A stretch of 64,000 bases of DNA from Yersinia hibernica (GCF_004124235.1 NZ_CP032487.1:1054001-1118000); one strand, 5' to 3'; positions 38,898 to 52,108 are shown, numbered from the stretch's first letter. Notes: generated by a model from the letters alone, not told the origin. Made by a program: numbers and translations.

Positions 38898-39575
38898 ATG
38901 GACTATACGCTCACCCGCATAGACCCTAACGGTGAGAATGACCGTTACCCCCTGCAAACTCAGGAAACCGTCAGCGGCGATCCTCTCGAGCAACATGTCC
39001 ACCGTAGTGTTTACATGGGTAAACTTGAGAACGCCATGCATGACATGGTGAATTGGGGGCGTAAGAATTCTCTTTGGCCGTATAACTTCGGCCTTTCCTG
39101 CTGTTATGTGGAGATGGTGACTTCGTTCACTGCCGTACATGACGTGGCGCGCTTTGGTGCCGAAGTCTTGCGTGCCTCCCCACGTCAGGCCGATTTCATG
39201 GTAGTGGCCGGCACCTGCTTTACCAAGATGGCCCCAGTTATTCAGCGTTTGTATGAACAAATGCTGGAGCCCAAATGGGTTATTTCCATGGGGGCCTGTG
39301 CTAACTCTGGCGGCATGTACGACATCTATTCCGTGGTACAAGGCGTGGATAAATTCCTACCGGTAGACGTGTATATCCCAGGTTGCCCACCGCGCCCGGA
39401 AGCTTATATGCAAGCTCTGCTGTTGTTGCAGGAATCTATCGGTAAAGAGCGCCGTCCTCTCTCTTGGGTTGTGGGTGATCAAGGTGTTTATCGCGCCAAT
39501 ATGCAGCCAGAAAGAGAACGTAAGCATGCTGAACGAATTGCAGTAACTAACCTGCGTACACCTGACGAAATCTAA
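38898..39575 (+). CDS. nuoB: NADH-quinone oxidoreductase subunit B
   Basis: 225 residues. It holds the last [4Fe-4S] cluster N2 before quinone, with ligands at Cys68 and Cys69 (LSCCYVEM), Cys134 (GACANSGG) and Cys163 ([10 protein letters not shown]). Peripheral subunit at the arm junction. About 155 bases separate it from nuoA. Confidence 0.98.
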
Positions 39576-39713
39576 CACGATTTAAGTGTAAGGTTTTGGT
39601 GCGTAAGTGATTTGTTTTTGGAACGAACCGTTTTTCTTCCAAAACATGTGTGCGGCAAATGACCACAAAATGACACATTCAGTGTGGTGAAAAAACAGTG
39701 TGGTGAATAAATA

Positions 39714-41510
39714 ATGACCGATTTAACGACGTCCGACAGCACCCAGCCTGCATGGCAGACCCGAGATCATCTTGATGATCCGGTTATTGGTGAACTGTCG
39801 AACCGTTTTGGGCCTGAGGCCTTTGTTGTTCAAGCCACCCGTACCGGGATGCCCGTGGTATGGATCAAGCGTGAACAATTACTGGAAGTAATGTCATTCC
39901 TGAGAAAACAACCGAAGCCGTATGTCATGCTGTTTGACCTGCATGGCGTCGATGAGCGCCTTCGGACTCACCGCCAGGGGCTTCCTGCTGCGGATTTCTC
40001 TGTTTTCTATCATCTGCTTTCTATCGAGCGCAACCGCGACATTATGCTGAAAGTGGCACTGTCTGAAAAAGACATGCACGTGCCCACAGCAACCAAGATT
40101 TTCCCTAATGCCAACTGGTATGAGCGTGAAACGTGGGAAATGTTCGGTATTACCTTTGATGGCCACCCGCACCTGACGCGCATTATGATGCCGCAGAGCT
40201 GGGAAGGTCATCCGCTGCGTAAAGATTACCCCGCGCGAGCCACGGAATTCGATCCCTTTGTGCTGACCAAGCAGAAAGAAGATTTGGAAATGGAGTCACT
40301 GACCTTCAAACCAGAAGATTGGGGCATGAAACGCGGAACCGAAAACGAGGACTTCATGTTCTTGAACCTCGGCCCGAACCACCCCTCCTCACACGGTGCA
40401 TTCCGTATCGTGCTGCAGCTTGATGGTGAAGAGATTGTCGACTGTGTGCCAGATGTGGGTTATCACCACCGTGGCGCGGAGAAAATGGGTGAGCGCCAGT
40501 CCTGGCACAGCTACATTCCTTATACCGACCGTATTGAATACCTTGGTGGTTGCGTTAATGAGATGCCTTACGTGCTGGCAGTTGAAAAACTGGCCGGTAT
40601 TGAAGTGCCGGATCGCGTTAAAACCATCCGCGTCATGCTGTCTGAATTATTCCGCATTAACAGTCACTTACTGTACATCAGTACTTTCATCCAGGACGTC
40701 GGCGCCATGACCCCGGTGTTCTTCGCCTTTACTGACCGGCAGAAAGTGTACGACTTAGTGGAAGCTATCACCGGTTTTCGTATGCACCCGGCTTGGTTCC
40801 GTATCGGTGGTGTGGCGCACGATTTGCCACGCGGCTGGGAACGCCTGCTGCGCGACTTCCTTGACTGGATGCCAAAACGTCTGGATTCCTACGTTAAAGC
40901 GGCGTTACAGAACAGTATCCTGAAAGGGCGTTCGGTCGGTGTGGCCGCCTATAATGCTAAAGAAGCATTGGAGTGGGGTGTGACCGGTGCGGGCCTGCGT
41001 GCGACGGGGGTTGAGTTTGACGTGCGTAAATGGCGTCCTTACTCCGGTTATGAGAACTTCGATTTCGAAGTGCCCGTCGGTAACAACGGTGACTGCTATG
41101 ACCGTGTGATGCTGAAAGTGGAAGAGTTGCGCCAAAGTCTGCGCATTCTGGAGCAATGCTATAAAAATATGCCAGAAGGCCCATTCAAGGCCGACCACCC
41201 ACTGACGACGCCGCCACCGAAAGAACGTACGCTGCAACATATTGAAACGTTAATCACTCACTTCCTGCAAGTTTCATGGGGCCCAGTGATGCCAGCTAAC
41301 GAATCATTCCAGATGATTGAAGCGACCAAAGGGATCAACAGCTACTATCTGACCAGTGACGCCAGCACTATGAGCTATCGCACCCGGATACGTACTCCAA
41401 GCTATGCCCATTTACAGCAGATCCCATCGGTTATCCGTGGCAGCTTGGTATCTGACCTGATCGTCTATCTGGGCAGTATCGATTTTGTAATGTCTGATGT
41501 GGACCGCTAA
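39714..41510 (+). CDS. nuoC: NADH-quinone oxidoreductase fused subunit CD
   Basis: 598 residues; the enterobacterial fusion of NuoC (about 1-190, with [20 protein letters not shown]) and NuoD (about 210-598, starting [17 protein letters not shown]). The D part lines the quinone cavity, with the conserved HPSSHG loop and the C-terminal [11 protein letters not shown]. The separation from nuoB (138 bases) is longer than most gaps in this operon. Confidence 0.98.
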   Translation: MTDLTTSDSTQPAWQTRDHLDDPVIGELSNRFGPEAFVVQATRTGMPVVWIKREQLLEVMSFLRKQPKPYVMLFDLHGVDERLRTHRQGLPAADFSVFYHLLSIERNRDIMLKVALSEKDMHVPTATKIFPNANWYERETWEMFGITFDGHPHLTRIMMPQSWEGHPLRKDYPARATEFDPFVLTKQKEDLEMESLTFKPEDWGMKRGTENEDFMFLNLGPNHPSSHGAFRIVLQLDGEEIVDCVPDVGYHHRGAEKMGERQSWHSYIPYTDRIEYLGGCVNEMPYVLAVEKLAGIEVPDRVKTIRVMLSELFRINSHLLYISTFIQDVGAMTPVFFAFTDRQKVYDLVEAITGFRMHPAWFRIGGVAHDLPRGWERLLRDFLDWMPKRLDSYVKAALQNSILKGRSVGVAAYNAKEALEWGVTGAGLRATGVEFDVRKWRPYSGYENFDFEVPVGNNGDCYDRVMLKVEELRQSLRILEQCYKNMPEGPFKADHPLTTPPPKERTLQHIETLITHFLQVSWGPVMPANESFQMIEATKGINSYYLTSDASTMSYRTRIRTPSYAHLQQIPSVIRGSLVSDLIVYLGSIDFVMSDVDR

Positions 41511-41512
41511 TT

Positions 41513-42076
41513 ATGAGCAATCAAAAAGAGACTCAGGTAAGTAACGAAAGCCAAGATGTGGCGAACCTGGCAGTCAATGCGCACCAACCGGCGACCACGA
41601 CTGAAGCTTTCGAATTGAGCGCTGAAGAACGTGATGCTATCGAGCATGAAAAGCACCATTATGAAGATGCTCGTGCCGCGTCAATCGAAGCACTGAAAAT
41701 TGTGCAGAAGAAGCGCGGCTGGGTACCGGATGGCGCGATTCATGCCATTGCTGAAGTGCTGGGCATCCCGGCCAGTGATGTTGAGGGGGTTGCCACCTTC
41801 TACAGTCAGATCTTCCGTCAACCGGTCGGGCGTCATGTTATCCGCTACTGTGACAGTGTGGTGTGCCATATCACCGGTTATCAGGGGATCCAGGCGGCGA
41901 TTTCGAAAAAACTCAGTATTCAGCCAGGCCAGACGACCTTTGATGGCCGCTTTACGCTGCTGCCAACCTGCTGTCTGGGGAACTGTGACCGCGGCCCGAC
42001 CATGATGATCGACGACGATACCCACAGCTACCTGAAACCTGAAGATATTGAGAAGTTACTGGAGCAATATCCATGA
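41513..42076 (+). CDS. nuoE: NADH-quinone oxidoreductase subunit E
   Basis: 187 residues. The thioredoxin-like subunit binding [2Fe-2S] cluster N1a through Cys113 and Cys118 (YCDSVVCHI) and Cys154 and Cys158 ([10 protein letters not shown]). The N-terminus is longer than the E. coli protein by about 20 polar residues. The stop overlaps the nuoF start in ATGA. Confidence 0.97.
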   Translation: MSNQKETQVSNESQDVANLAVNAHQPATTTEAFELSAEERDAIEHEKHHYEDARAASIEALKIVQKKRGWVPDGAIHAIAEVLGIPASDVEGVATFYSQIFRQPVGRHVIRYCDSVVCHITGYQGIQAAISKKLSIQPGQTTFDGRFTLLPTCCLGNCDRGPTMMIDDDTHSYLKPEDIEKLLEQYP

Positions 42077-43440
42077 CAACAACTTCAGGTTTGACCAAAG
42101 AAATCGTCCGCACACCGGAAATGCACCCGCTGACTTGGCGTTTGCGTGATGATAAACAGCCGGTGTGGCTGGATGAGTATCGCAGCAAAACCGGGTACCA
42201 AGGTGCGGAAAAAGCGTTAAAAGGCATGGCACCACCGGATGTTGTTAGCTTAGTCAAAGACGCTGGCCTGAAAGGGCGTGGCGGTGCTGGCTTCTCCACT
42301 GGATTGAAGTGGAGTCTAATGCCCAAAGACGAAAGCATGAATATCCGTTATCTGCTGTGTAACGCCGATGAGATGGAACCGGGCACCTATAAAGACCGCC
42401 TGCTGATGGAACAATTGCCGCATTTGCTGGTGGAAGGGATGCTTATCAGTGCTTTCGCGCTGAAAGCCTACCGCGGCTACATCTTCCTGCGCGGTGAATA
42501 TATTGAAGCGGCCGCTAACTTGCGCCGTGCCATTGCTGAGGCCAATGAAGCTGGCTTGCTGGGCAAAAATATCATGGGCAGCGGCTTTGATTTTGAGCTG
42601 ATTGTGCATACCGGCGCGGGCCGTTATATCTGCGGTGAAGAAACGGCGCTGATTAATTCGCTGGAAGGCCGCCGTGCCAATCCGCGCTCCAAGCCACCTT
42701 TCCCAGCCTCTTCAGGGGTGTGGGGCAAGCCAACTTGCGTCAATAACGTTGAAACGCTGTGTAACGTTCCCGCCATTCTTGAGCATGGGGTGGAGTGGTA
42801 TCAGGGGATCACCGCCGGTAAAAGTAACGATGCCGGTACCAAACTCATGGGCTTCTCTGGCCGGGTGAAAAATCCGGGCCTGTGGGAATTGCCGTTTGGT
42901 ATCAGCGCCCGTGAAATTCTGGAAGATTACGCCGGTGGTATGCGCGATGGCCTGAAATTCAAAGCCTGGCAGCCGGGTGGGGCGGGTACTGACTTCCTGA
43001 CCGCCGACCATCTGGATTTACCGATGGACTTCGAGAATATCGCCAAAGCAGGCAGCCGTTTAGGAACTGCGCTGGCGATGGCGGTAGACCACGAAATCGG
43101 TATGGTGCCGCTGGTGCGAAATTTGGAAGAGTTTTTTGCCCGTGAATCCTGTGGTTGGTGTACACCTTGTCGCGATGGTTTGCCATGGAGCGTGAAGATC
43201 CTGCGCGCGTTGGAGCGTGGCGAAGGTCAGCCGGGCGACATCGAGACGCTGGAGCAACTGTGCCGCTTCTTAGGGCCGGGCAAAACCTTCTGTGCTCACG
43301 CGCCGGGCGCGGTTGAACCACTGCAAAGTGCGATTAAATATTTCCGGGAAGAATTCGAAGCCGGGATCGCAACTAAAGACTATGGCAACACCCGAGCCAT
43401 AGCCGGTATTCAGCCAAACCTATTAAAAGCGCGCTGGTAG
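42073..43440 (+). CDS. nuoF: NADH-quinone oxidoreductase subunit F
   Basis: 455 residues. It oxidises NADH with FMN and passes electrons to cluster N3. The NADH/FMN loop is [16 protein letters not shown] near residue 66. The N3 ligands are Cys360, Cys363 and Cys366 (SCGWCTPC) and Cys407 (KTFCAHAPG). It is translationally coupled to nuoE. Confidence 0.98.
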   Translation: MTTTSGLTKEIVRTPEMHPLTWRLRDDKQPVWLDEYRSKTGYQGAEKALKGMAPPDVVSLVKDAGLKGRGGAGFSTGLKWSLMPKDESMNIRYLLCNADEMEPGTYKDRLLMEQLPHLLVEGMLISAFALKAYRGYIFLRGEYIEAAANLRRAIAEANEAGLLGKNIMGSGFDFELIVHTGAGRYICGEETALINSLEGRRANPRSKPPFPASSGVWGKPTCVNNVETLCNVPAILEHGVEWYQGITAGKSNDAGTKLMGFSGRVKNPGLWELPFGISAREILEDYAGGMRDGLKFKAWQPGGAGTDFLTADHLDLPMDFENIAKAGSRLGTALAMAVDHEIGMVPLVRNLEEFFARESCGWCTPCRDGLPWSVKILRALERGEGQPGDIETLEQLCRFLGPGKTFCAHAPGAVEPLQSAIKYFREEFEAGIATKDYGNTRAIAGIQPNLLKARW

Positions 43441-43571
43441 CAGCATTGACGCCCTTGTTGTGTGCAGCAAGGGCCAGAATTTTTGATTAACGCTTGTCAA
43501 CGAACCGTTTTAAAGTCGCCGAGTCAGATTTTGACGCGGTTCTAACACAAGCCACTTGGAAGCATGCTGAT

Positions 43572-46316
43572 ATGGCTACGATTCATGTAGACGGCAAAGA
43601 ATACGACGTAAACGGGGCCGACAACCTGTTACAAGCTTGTCTCTCCCTGGGACTCGATATTCCTTACTTTTGCTGGCATCCGGCGCTGGGAAGCGTCGGC
43701 GCTTGCCGCCAATGTGCGGTAAAGCAATACCAAAACGCGGACGACACGCGTGGGCGTTTGGTGATGTCCTGTATGACGCCGGCCACCGATGGAACCTTTA
43801 TTTCCATTGATGACGGTGAAGCCAAAGCGTTCCGTGAGAGTGTGGTTGAATGGTTGATGACCAACCACCCGCACGATTGCCCGGTCTGTGAAGAAGGGGG
43901 GAACTGTCACCTGCAAGATATGACAGTGATGACCGGCCACAGCTTCCGCCGCTATCGCTTTAGCAAACGGACGCATCAAAATCAGGATCTCGGCCCGTTC
44001 ATCTCCCATGAAATGAACCGCTGTATCGCCTGTTACCGCTGCGTGCGTTACTACAAAGATTACGCGGATGGCACTGACTTTGGTGTCTACGGCGCACACG
44101 ATAATGTCTATTTTGGCCGCACCGAGAGTGGCACGCTGGAAAGCGAATTCTCCGGTAACTTGGTCGAAGTGTGCCCGACCGGTGTATTCACCGACAAAAC
44201 CCATTCCGAGCGTTATAACCGTAAGTGGGATATGCAATTCGCGCCGAGTATCTGCCAACAGTGCAGTGTGGGCTGTAATACCAGCCCGGGCGAGCGCTAT
44301 GGTGAGTTACGCCGCATCGAAAACCGCTATAACGGCACGGTAAACCACTACTTTATGTGTGACCGTGGCCGCTTTGGTTATGGCTATGTCAATCGCAAAG
44401 ACCGCCCGCGTCAGCCACAGCAGCTGCGTGGTAATGACTGGATCCACCTGAACGCCGAACAAGCGATGCAAGGTGCGGCAGATATTTTGCGTCAGGCGAA
44501 GAAAACCATCGGTATCGGTTCACCGCGTGCCAGCTTGGAAAGCAACTTCGCGCTGCGTGAGTTGGTGGGGGCTGAAAACTTCTATACCGGCATCGCTGCC
44601 AGTGAGCAACAGCGCCTGCAACTGATGCTGAAAGTGCTGCGTGAGGGCGGTATTTACACGCCAGCATTACGCGAAATTGAAAGCTACGACGCCGTGCTGA
44701 TTCTGGGGGAAGATTTGACCCAAACTGGCGCCCGCATCGCGCTGTCAGTTCGCCAAGCAGTGAAAGGAAAAGCGCGTGAAATGGCCGCCGCACAAAAAGT
44801 GGCTGACTGGCAAATTGCCGCCATCATGAACATTGGTCAACATGCCAAACATCCGCTGTTTATCACCAACGTTGATAACACCCGCATGGATGATATCGCG
44901 GCATGGAACTATCGCGCGCCGGTGGCTGATCAAGCTCGTTTAGGTTTTGCCATTGCCCATGCGCTGGATGAGTCTGCCCCGGCAGTCTCTGATCTGGACA
45001 GTAAACTGAAAGGTAAAGTGGACATTATCGTGCAGGCGCTGGCCGGGGCGAAAAAACCACTGATTATCACCGGCAGCAGTGCGGGCAGCGATGCCATCAT
45101 TGAGGCGGCAGCCAACGTGGCGAAAGCCCTGAAAGGCCGTGGTTCTGACGTCGGCATCACCTTTGTTGCCAGTGCCGCTAACAGTATCGGCCTGTCAATG
45201 ATCGGCGGTGGTTCATTGGATCAAGCATTGGAGTTGTTGACTCAAGGTGATGCAGACAGCGTTATCGTGATGGAAAACGACCTGTATCGCCATGGCGCAA
45301 AAGACAAAATTGATGCCGCATTGGAGAAAACCGCAAATCTGATCGTGGTCGATCATCAGCGCACCGCGATTATGGAAAAAGCAGATTTGATTCTGTCTGC
45401 CGCCAGTTTCGCGGAAAGCGACGGTACCTTGGTCAATCAGGAAGGCCGCGCCCAGCGCTTCTTCCAAGTGTATGACCCAACTTATTATGACGATCCGAAA
45501 AAACCAGAAAACAACAGTATTATGCTGGAGAGCTGGCGTTGGTTGCATTCCCTGCACTCAACTTATACCCGCCGCCATGTGGACTGGACGCAACTTGACC
45601 ACGTGATTCAAGCCTGTGTGGCGGCATTGCCACAGTTGCAAGGCATTGTTGATGCGGCACCGGATGCGACATTCCGTATTCGTGGTCAGAAATTGGCGCG
45701 CTCGCCAATCCGTTATAGTGGCCGTACCGCCATGCGCGCAGACATCAGTGTGCATGAACCGCGTCAGCCGCAAGATATTGACACGCCGTTTGCCTTCTCA
45801 ATGGAGGGCAACAACAGCCCACTGGCTGACCGTCAGCAGGTTCCATTTGCTTGGGCCCCAGGCTGGAACTCACCGCAAGCATGGAATAAATTCCAAGCGG
45901 AAGTGGGGGGCAACCTGCGCTTTGGTGACCCGGGTGTGCGCCTGATTGAAGCAGGGGAGGGAACGCTCGGTTACTTTGATTCAGTACCGGCTGCCTTTAC
46001 TGCTCAGGCGGATGGTTGGCAGATAGCGCCTTATTACCATCTGTTTGGTAGTGAAGAAATGTCTCAGCGTTCAGATGTGATTCAACAACGGATGCCTGCA
46101 CCTTACGTGATGGTCAATCCGGCTGATGCTGCCACACTTGGGGTTAATCTCGGTACGCTGGTGGAATTTAATTGCGCGGGTCAGACATTGCGCCTGCCAG
46201 TACGTCTGAGTGAAACCTTGGCTCAAGGTCAGGTCGGCTTGCCGCTTGGCTTACCGGGCATTCCGCCAATTATGGCGGGTGCGCGCGTTGAGAATCTGCG
46301 GGAGGCAGTACTATGA
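43572..46316 (+). CDS. nuoG: NADH-quinone oxidoreductase subunit G
   Basis: 914 residues from the ATG at 43572 ([20 protein letters not shown]), which matches the family N-terminus; an in-frame ATG-less start at 43494 would add 26 residues. [2Fe-2S] ligands are Cys34, Cys45, Cys48 and Cys67. Further cluster motifs are [17 protein letters not shown] and [26 protein letters not shown] belongs to the extra N7 cluster of enterics. A molybdopterin-oxidoreductase-like domain follows. The stop overlaps nuoH. Confidence 0.97.
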   Translation: MATIHVDGKEYDVNGADNLLQACLSLGLDIPYFCWHPALGSVGACRQCAVKQYQNADDTRGRLVMSCMTPATDGTFISIDDGEAKAFRESVVEWLMTNHPHDCPVCEEGGNCHLQDMTVMTGHSFRRYRFSKRTHQNQDLGPFISHEMNRCIACYRCVRYYKDYADGTDFGVYGAHDNVYFGRTESGTLESEFSGNLVEVCPTGVFTDKTHSERYNRKWDMQFAPSICQQCSVGCNTSPGERYGELRRIENRYNGTVNHYFMCDRGRFGYGYVNRKDRPRQPQQLRGNDWIHLNAEQAMQGAADILRQAKKTIGIGSPRASLESNFALRELVGAENFYTGIAASEQQRLQLMLKVLREGGIYTPALREIESYDAVLILGEDLTQTGARIALSVRQAVKGKAREMAAAQKVADWQIAAIMNIGQHAKHPLFITNVDNTRMDDIAAWNYRAPVADQARLGFAIAHALDESAPAVSDLDSKLKGKVDIIVQALAGAKKPLIITGSSAGSDAIIEAAANVAKALKGRGSDVGITFVASAANSIGLSMIGGGSLDQALELLTQGDADSVIVMENDLYRHGAKDKIDAALEKTANLIVVDHQRTAIMEKADLILSAASFAESDGTLVNQEGRAQRFFQVYDPTYYDDPKKPENNSIMLESWRWLHSLHSTYTRRHVDWTQLDHVIQACVAALPQLQGIVDAAPDATFRIRGQKLARSPIRYSGRTAMRADISVHEPRQPQDIDTPFAFSMEGNNSPLADRQQVPFAWAPGWNSPQAWNKFQAEVGGNLRFGDPGVRLIEAGEGTLGYFDSVPAAFTAQADGWQIAPYYHLFGSEEMSQRSDVIQQRMPAPYVMVNPADAATLGVNLGTLVEFNCAGQTLRLPVRLSETLAQGQVGLPLGLPGIPPIMAGARVENLREAVL

Positions 46317-47290
46317 GCTGGTTTACCCCTGAATTGATTGAGATTTTAATCTCTGTCCTGAAAGCGGTAGTGATTCTGTTGGTGGTGGTGACGTGCGGCG
46401 CATTTATGAGCTTTGGCGAGCGCCGCCTGCTGGGTCTGTTCCAAAACCGTTATGGGCCAAACCGTGTCGGTTGGGGCGGGTCATTGCAGCTGGTTGCTGA
46501 CATGATCAAAATGTTCTTCAAAGAAGACTGGGTGCCGAAGTTTTCTGACCGAGCCATTTTTACCTTAGCGCCAGTGATTGCGTTTACTTCGCTGCTGCTC
46601 TCTTTCGCCATCGTCCCGGTCAGCCCGACCTGGGCGGTTGCGGATCTCAACATCGGTATTTTGTTCTTCCTGATGATGGCCGGACTGGCGGTTTACGCCG
46701 TGCTGTTCGCCGGTTGGTCCAGCAATAACAAATATTCGCTGTTAGGGGCAATGCGTGCGTCGGCACAAACTCTGAGTTACGAAGTGTTCCTCGGCTTATC
46801 CTTGATGGGCGTGGTGGCGCAGGCCGGCTCATTTAACATGCAGGATATTGTTAACTCCCAAGAGCACGTCTGGAATGTTATCCCGCAATTCTTTGGCTTT
46901 GTGACCTTTGCCATTGCGGGCGTTGCAGTTTGTCACCGTCATCCCTTTGACCAGCCAGAAGCTGAACAAGAACTGGCCGATGGTTACCACATTGAATATT
47001 CCGGTATGAAATTCGGTCTGTTCTTCGTCGGTGAATACATCGGTATCGTGACTGTCTCTGCACTGATAGTCACTTTGTTCTTCGGGGGCTGGCAAGGCCC
47101 ATTCTTGCCGCCATTTATCTGGTTTGCGCTGAAAACGGCTTTCTTCATGGTGATGTTCATTCTGATCCGTGCCTCCTTGCCGCGCCCACGTTATGACCAA
47201 GTGATGTCATTCGGTTGGAAAGTTTGCCTGCCGTTGACCCTGCTGAATCTGCTGGCGACTGCCGCGGTCATTTTGTACAACGCTCAATAA
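46313..47290 (+). CDS. nuoH: NADH-quinone oxidoreductase subunit H
   Basis: 325 residues, about eight membrane helices. It forms the entrance of the quinone channel at the membrane-arm heel. Signatures are [19 protein letters not shown] near residue 34 and [20 protein letters not shown] near residue 210. It starts at an ATG overlapping the nuoG stop. Confidence 0.98.
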   Translation: MSWFTPELIEILISVLKAVVILLVVVTCGAFMSFGERRLLGLFQNRYGPNRVGWGGSLQLVADMIKMFFKEDWVPKFSDRAIFTLAPVIAFTSLLLSFAIVPVSPTWAVADLNIGILFFLMMAGLAVYAVLFAGWSSNNKYSLLGAMRASAQTLSYEVFLGLSLMGVVAQAGSFNMQDIVNSQEHVWNVIPQFFGFVTFAIAGVAVCHRHPFDQPEAEQELADGYHIEYSGMKFGLFFVGEYIGIVTVSALIVTLFFGGWQGPFLPPFIWFALKTAFFMVMFILIRASLPRPRYDQVMSFGWKVCLPLTLLNLLATAAVILYNAQ

Positions 47291-47304
47291 GGGGTGAATG
47301 AACC

Positions 47305-47847
47305 ATGACGTTGAAAGAGTTAGTGGTTGGTTTCGGCACCCAAGTGCGCAGCCTGTGGATGATTGGCCTTCATGCCTTCCACAAGCGCGAAACCCAAATG
47401 TATCCAGAAGAGCCGGTTTATCTGCCACCGCGCTACCGTGGCCGCATCGTGCTGACGCGCGATCCTGACGGTGAAGAGCGCTGTGTTGCGTGTAACCTGT
47501 GTGCCGTTGCTTGCCCGGTGGGGTGTATCTCATTGCAGAAAGCCGAGCAGAAAGATGGCCGTTGGTATCCGGAGTTCTTCCGTATCAACTTCTCGCGCTG
47601 CATTTTCTGTGGCCTGTGTGAAGAGGCTTGCCCAACCACCGCCATCCAGCTCACGCCGGATTTCGAAATGGGTGAGTTCAAACGCCAGGATCTGGTGTAT
47701 GAGAAAGAAGACTTGTTGATCTCGGGGCCGGGTAAATATCCGGAATATAATTTCTACCGGATGTCCGGTATGGCGATTGACGGCAAGCCGAAAGGCGACG
47801 CCGAAAATGAAGCCAAACCGATCGACGTTAAAGGTCTGATGCCTTAG
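47305..47847 (+). CDS. nuoI: NADH-quinone oxidoreductase subunit I
   Basis: 180 residues with two ferredoxin-type [4Fe-4S] motifs, [16 protein letters not shown] near residue 60 and [16 protein letters not shown] near residue 99 (clusters N6a and N6b). Peripheral subunit on the electron path to NuoB. Confidence 0.98.
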   Translation: MTLKELVVGFGTQVRSLWMIGLHAFHKRETQMYPEEPVYLPPRYRGRIVLTRDPDGEERCVACNLCAVACPVGCISLQKAEQKDGRWYPEFFRINFSRCIFCGLCEEACPTTAIQLTPDFEMGEFKRQDLVYEKEDLLISGPGKYPEYNFYRMSGMAIDGKPKGDAENEAKPIDVKGLMP

Positions 47848-47859
47848 GAGCCAGCGTCC

Positions 47860-48405
47860 ATGGAATTTGCATTTTATATTGCAGCATTGGTGGCAGTGGT
47901 GGCGACTATTCGCGTTATCACTCATACCAACCCGGTACATGCGCTGCTGTACCTGATTATCTCTTTGCTGGCTATTTCAGCGGTATTTTTCTCGCTGGGG
48001 GCTTACTTTGCCGGTGCGTTGGAAATCATCGTGTACGCCGGTGCCATTATGGTGCTGTTCGTGTTCGTGGTGATGATGCTGAACTTGGGCAATGTTGAAC
48101 AACAAGAGCGCGACTGGTTGAAACCAAGCTTGTGGATTGGCCCCGGCTTATTGGCCTTGGTGCTGCTGTCGGTACTGATTTATGGCATTAGCTCAGTCAC
48201 CGATTCAGGTATCAGCGGTGAGATGGTGGATGCCAAAGCGGTCGGTATCAGCTTGTTCGGCCCTTATGTGCTGGCGGTTGAGTTGGCTTCAATGCTGCTG
48301 CTAGCCGGGCTGGTCGTTGCCTTCCATATTGGGCGGGAACACAAGCCGGGTGAAGTGCTAGGCGCAAGTGACAGCGCGAAAAGAAAAACGGAGGAACAAG
48401 CATGA
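47860..48405 (+). CDS. nuoJ: NADH-quinone oxidoreductase subunit J
   Basis: 181 residues, five membrane helices, with the conserved [20 protein letters not shown] segment near residue 52 that contains the pi-bulge helix. The tail is charged. The stop overlaps nuoK in ATGA. Confidence 0.97.
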   Translation: MEFAFYIAALVAVVATIRVITHTNPVHALLYLIISLLAISAVFFSLGAYFAGALEIIVYAGAIMVLFVFVVMMLNLGNVEQQERDWLKPSLWIGPGLLALVLLSVLIYGISSVTDSGISGEMVDAKAVGISLFGPYVLAVELASMLLLAGLVVAFHIGREHKPGEVLGASDSAKRKTEEQA

Positions 48406-48704
48406 TCCCTCTACAACATGGCCTGATTTTGGCGGCCATTCTGTTTGTGCTGGGGCTGATGGGGTTGATGATTCGTCGCAACCTGCTGTTTATGCTGATA
48501 AGCCTGGAAGTGATGATCAATGCAGCGGCGCTCGCCTTTGTGGTGGCGGGCAGTTATTGGGGTCAGGCTGACGGTCAGGTGATGTATATCCTGGCAATTA
48601 CGCTGGCGGCAGCGGAGGCCAGTATTGGCCTGGCATTGCTGCTACAGCTGTATCGTCGCCGTCATACTCTGAATATCGACACAGTCAGTGAGATGCGCGG
48701 ATGA
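48402..48704 (+). CDS. nuoK: NADH-quinone oxidoreductase subunit K
   Basis: 100 residues, three membrane helices, MrpC-like. Acidic residues used in proton transfer lie in [15 protein letters not shown] and [17 protein letters not shown]. Overlaps both nuoJ and nuoL by four bases. Confidence 0.98.
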   Translation: MIPLQHGLILAAILFVLGLMGLMIRRNLLFMLISLEVMINAAALAFVVAGSYWGQADGQVMYILAITLAAAEASIGLALLLQLYRRRHTLNIDTVSEMRG

Positions 48705-50545
48705 ACCTATTATATTTAACAATTCTGCTGCCACTGCTGGGCTTCTTGCTGTTGGCATTCTCCCGTGGGCGTTGGTCTGAAAATACCTCCGCCACTGTTG
48801 GGGTGGGTTCTATTGGCCTAACGGCGCTGGTGACACTGTATGTCGCAGTGGATTTCCTTAGCCAAAAAGCCACCGGGGTACCGGTGTTTAACCAAACACT
48901 GTGGAATTGGATGTCTGTCGGGGAGTTCAACATTCCGCTGACGCTGACACTGGACGGCCTGTCGCTGACCATGTTGTCGGTGGTCACTGGCGTGGGCTTC
49001 CTTATTCACATGTATGCCTCTTGGTATATGCGGGGGGAAGAGGGCTATTCCCGCTTCTTCGCTTACACCAACCTGTTTATCGCCAGTATGGTGGTCTTGG
49101 TGTTGGCGGATAACCTGATGCTGATGTATTTGGGTTGGGAAGGGGTAGGGCTGTGCAGTTACTTGCTGATTGGTTTCTACTACACCAATCCGGCTAACGG
49201 TGCAGCAGCGATGAAAGCCTTTATCGTGACCCGTGTCGGTGACGTGTTCTTGGCCATCGCCTTGTTTATCCTCTACCAAGAACTGGGTACGTTGAACATT
49301 CGTGAGCTGATGGTATTAGCACCGCAGAAACTGGAAATGGGCTCCACCGCTATTACCTGGGCGACGCTGATGCTGTTGGGTGGTGCGGTCGGTAAATCGG
49401 CGCAGTTGCCGTTACAAACTTGGTTGGCTGATGCGATGGCTGGCCCGACGCCGGTTTCTGCATTGATCCATGCGGCAACCATGGTAACTGCCGGGGTGTA
49501 TTTGATTGCCCGAACTCACGGTCTATTCCTGATGGCACCGGAAGTTCTGCATCTGGTCGGGGTTATCGGTGCGGTGACCTTGGTATTGGCCGGTTTTGCC
49601 GCCTTGGTGCAAACCGACATCAAACGGGTGCTGGCCTACTCCACCATGAGCCAGATTGGCTACATGTTCCTGGCGCTCGGCGTGCAGGCATGGGATGCGG
49701 CGATTTTCCACCTGATGACCCATGCTTTCTTCAAAGCCTTACTGTTCCTCTCCTCCGGTTCAGTGATTCTGGCCTGTCACCACGAGCAAAATATTTTCAA
49801 AATGGGCGGTCTGCGCAAGACTATCCCATTGGTTTATATCTGCTTCTTGGTGGGTGGTGCAGCGCTGGCAGCATTGCCAATCGTCACCGCCGGCTTCTAC
49901 AGTAAAGATGAGATTCTGTGGGGCGCATTGGCCAGTGGCCATGTCAACCTGATGGTAGCGGGGCTGGTTGGGGCATTCCTCACCGCGCTGTACACCTTCC
50001 GCATGATTTTCATTGTGTTCCATGGCGAGCCAAAAACCAAAGCGCATCCGGTCAAAGGGATAACTCACAGCCTGCCGCTGATCGTGTTGCTGGTGCTGTC
50101 GACATTTGTTGGCGCGCTGATAACACCACCGCTGGCGGGTGTATTGCCAGAGCTTCACTTTGGTGAAGAGGGCAAAATGCCGCTGGAAATCTTCTCTGGG
50201 GTGATAGTGGTGATTGGTATTGCACTGGCAGCAATGCTGTATCTGGGCAAACGTCAGTTGGTCAACAGCATTGCGCAAAGTGCGCCGGGCCGCTTCTTTA
50301 CCGTCTGGTGGTTCCATGCGTGGGGCTTCGACTGGCTGTATCACAACGTATTTGTTCGCCCATATCTGTGGATTGCCAGACTGTTGCAGCGTGATCCGCT
50401 GAACTCACTGATGAATACCCCGGCGATACTTTCGCGCTGGAGTAATCGCGGTCTGACCGTCAGTGAAAATGGACAGGTGCGTTGGTATGTCGCGTCTATG
50501 GGTTTGGGTGCAGTCGTTGTACTGGCTCTGTTGCTTTTCGTTTAA
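48701..50545 (+). CDS. nuoL: NADH-quinone oxidoreductase subunit L
   Basis: 614 residues. The distal antiporter-like proton pump with about 16 helices, including the long lateral helix near the C-terminus. Conserved motifs include [18 protein letters not shown] near residue 142 (with the key Glu) and [20 protein letters not shown] near residue 227 (with the key Lys). Confidence 0.98.
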   Translation: MNLLYLTILLPLLGFLLLAFSRGRWSENTSATVGVGSIGLTALVTLYVAVDFLSQKATGVPVFNQTLWNWMSVGEFNIPLTLTLDGLSLTMLSVVTGVGFLIHMYASWYMRGEEGYSRFFAYTNLFIASMVVLVLADNLMLMYLGWEGVGLCSYLLIGFYYTNPANGAAAMKAFIVTRVGDVFLAIALFILYQELGTLNIRELMVLAPQKLEMGSTAITWATLMLLGGAVGKSAQLPLQTWLADAMAGPTPVSALIHAATMVTAGVYLIARTHGLFLMAPEVLHLVGVIGAVTLVLAGFAALVQTDIKRVLAYSTMSQIGYMFLALGVQAWDAAIFHLMTHAFFKALLFLSSGSVILACHHEQNIFKMGGLRKTIPLVYICFLVGGAALAALPIVTAGFYSKDEILWGALASGHVNLMVAGLVGAFLTALYTFRMIFIVFHGEPKTKAHPVKGITHSLPLIVLLVLSTFVGALITPPLAGVLPELHFGEEGKMPLEIFSGVIVVIGIALAAMLYLGKRQLVNSIAQSAPGRFFTVWWFHAWGFDWLYHNVFVRPYLWIARLLQRDPLNSLMNTPAILSRWSNRGLTVSENGQVRWYVASMGLGAVVVLALLLFV

Positions 50546-50563
50546 TTAGGGACACAAAACGCC

Positions 50564-52102
50564 ATGCTATTACCTTGGCTAATTCTTATCCCCTTTATCG
50601 GCGGCTTACTGTCTTGGCAGTGTGAGCGCTTCGGTACCAGAGTACCGCGCTGGATAGCGCTACTCGCGATGGGGCTGACATTGGTGCTCTCCTTGCAGTT
50701 GTGGGTGCAGGGCAACTATTCACTGATGAACCCGGCGGGTATCCCGCAGTGGCAGTCAGAATTCACCCTGCCGTGGATCCCACGGTTCGGCATTGCCTTC
50801 CATCTGGCTTTAGATGGGTTGTCACTGCTGATGGTGGTGCTGACTGGCTTGCTGGGTGTGCTGGCTATCCTCTGTTCGTGGCGTGAAATTCAGCGCAATC
50901 AGGGCTTTTTCTACCTGAATCTGTTGTGGATTCTGGGTGGGGTTATCGGCGTGTTCCTCGCCATCGACATGTTCCTGTTCTTCTTCTTCTGGGAAATGAT
51001 GTTGGTGCCGATGTACTTCCTGATTGCCTTGTGGGGCCACAAAGCATCAGACGGTAAAACCCGCATTGCGGCGGCGACCAAGTTCTTCATCTATACCCAG
51101 GCCAGCGGCCTTATCATGCTGATTGCCATTTTGGGGCTGGTGTTTGTGCACTATAACGCCACCGGTGTCTGGACTTTCAACTACGAAGACTTGTTGAAAA
51201 CGCCGATGTCCCATCATGTGGAATATCTGCTGATGCTGGGCTTCTTTATCGCCTTTGCGGTAAAAATGCCGGTGGTGCCATTGCACGGCTGGTTGCCCGA
51301 TGCACACAGTCAGGCACCAACGGCGGGTTCTGTCGACTTAGCCGGGATTTTGCTGAAAACCGCAGCCTATGGTTTGCTGCGCTTTAGCTTACCACTGTTC
51401 CCAAATGCTTCCGCTGAATTTGCGCCAATTGCCATGTGGTTGGGTGTCGTCGGTATCTTCTACGGCGCATGGATGGCCTTCTGTCAGACTGATATCAAAC
51501 GCCTGATTGCTTACACCAGTGTGTCGCACATGGGCTTTGTCCTGATTGCCATCTACACCGGCAGCCAACTGGCATACCAAGGGGCGGTTATCCAGATGAT
51601 TGCTCACGGCCTTTCTGCCGCCGGTATGTTCATCATTTGCGGCCAGTTGTACGAGCGCCTGCATACCCGTGATATGCGCCAGATGGGCGGGCTGTGGGGG
51701 CGAATCAAATATTTGCCTGCGCTGTCGCTGTTCTTCGCGGTCGCGACCTTGGGGATGCCGGGTACCGGTAACTTCGTGGGCGAATTTATGATTCTGTTCG
51801 GTAGCTTCCAGGTGGTGCCGGTCATTACTGTTATTTCGACTTTCGGGCTAGTTTTTGCTTCGGTTTACGCGCTAATTATGATGCAACGTGCTTATTACGG
51901 CGCGCCAAAATCAGAAGAAGCACTACCGGGCATGAGCGCAAGGGAATTGTCTATCATTCTGCTGTTAGTGGTGCTGTTAGTGTTGCTGGGGGTTTACCCG
52001 CAGCCGATTCTCGACACCTCCCATGCGGCGATGAGTAATGTACAGCAGTGGTTCTCAGCTTCATCTATTCCAGTTCCATCTATTACAACAACAAGGCCGT
52101 AA
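50564..52102 (+). CDS. nuoM: NADH-quinone oxidoreductase subunit M
   Basis: 512 residues, about 14 helices. Proton-pumping antiporter-like subunit. The key Glu is in FFFWEMMLVPMYFLIALWGH near residue 145, and the Lys in AFAVKMPVVPLHGWLPDAHS near residue 234. Lies between nuoL and nuoN with short gaps. Confidence 0.98.
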   Translation: MLLPWLILIPFIGGLLSWQCERFGTRVPRWIALLAMGLTLVLSLQLWVQGNYSLMNPAGIPQWQSEFTLPWIPRFGIAFHLALDGLSLLMVVLTGLLGVLAILCSWREIQRNQGFFYLNLLWILGGVIGVFLAIDMFLFFFFWEMMLVPMYFLIALWGHKASDGKTRIAAATKFFIYTQASGLIMLIAILGLVFVHYNATGVWTFNYEDLLKTPMSHHVEYLLMLGFFIAFAVKMPVVPLHGWLPDAHSQAPTAGSVDLAGILLKTAAYGLLRFSLPLFPNASAEFAPIAMWLGVVGIFYGAWMAFCQTDIKRLIAYTSVSHMGFVLIAIYTGSQLAYQGAVIQMIAHGLSAAGMFIICGQLYERLHTRDMRQMGGLWGRIKYLPALSLFFAVATLGMPGTGNFVGEFMILFGSFQVVPVITVISTFGLVFASVYALIMMQRAYYGAPKSEEALPGMSARELSIILLLVVLLVLLGVYPQPILDTSHAAMSNVQQWFSASSIPVPSITTTRP

Positions 52103-52108
52103 TTCGCC

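Noticed and set aside
38784..39341. 185-residue ORF antisense to nuoB
   Set aside because: It covers the conserved cluster-binding part of nuoB and matches no family I know.
49760..50344. 194-residue ORF antisense to nuoL
   Set aside because: nuoL is full length and conserved here; the antisense frame has no start signal and a His/Gln/Arg-heavy composition.
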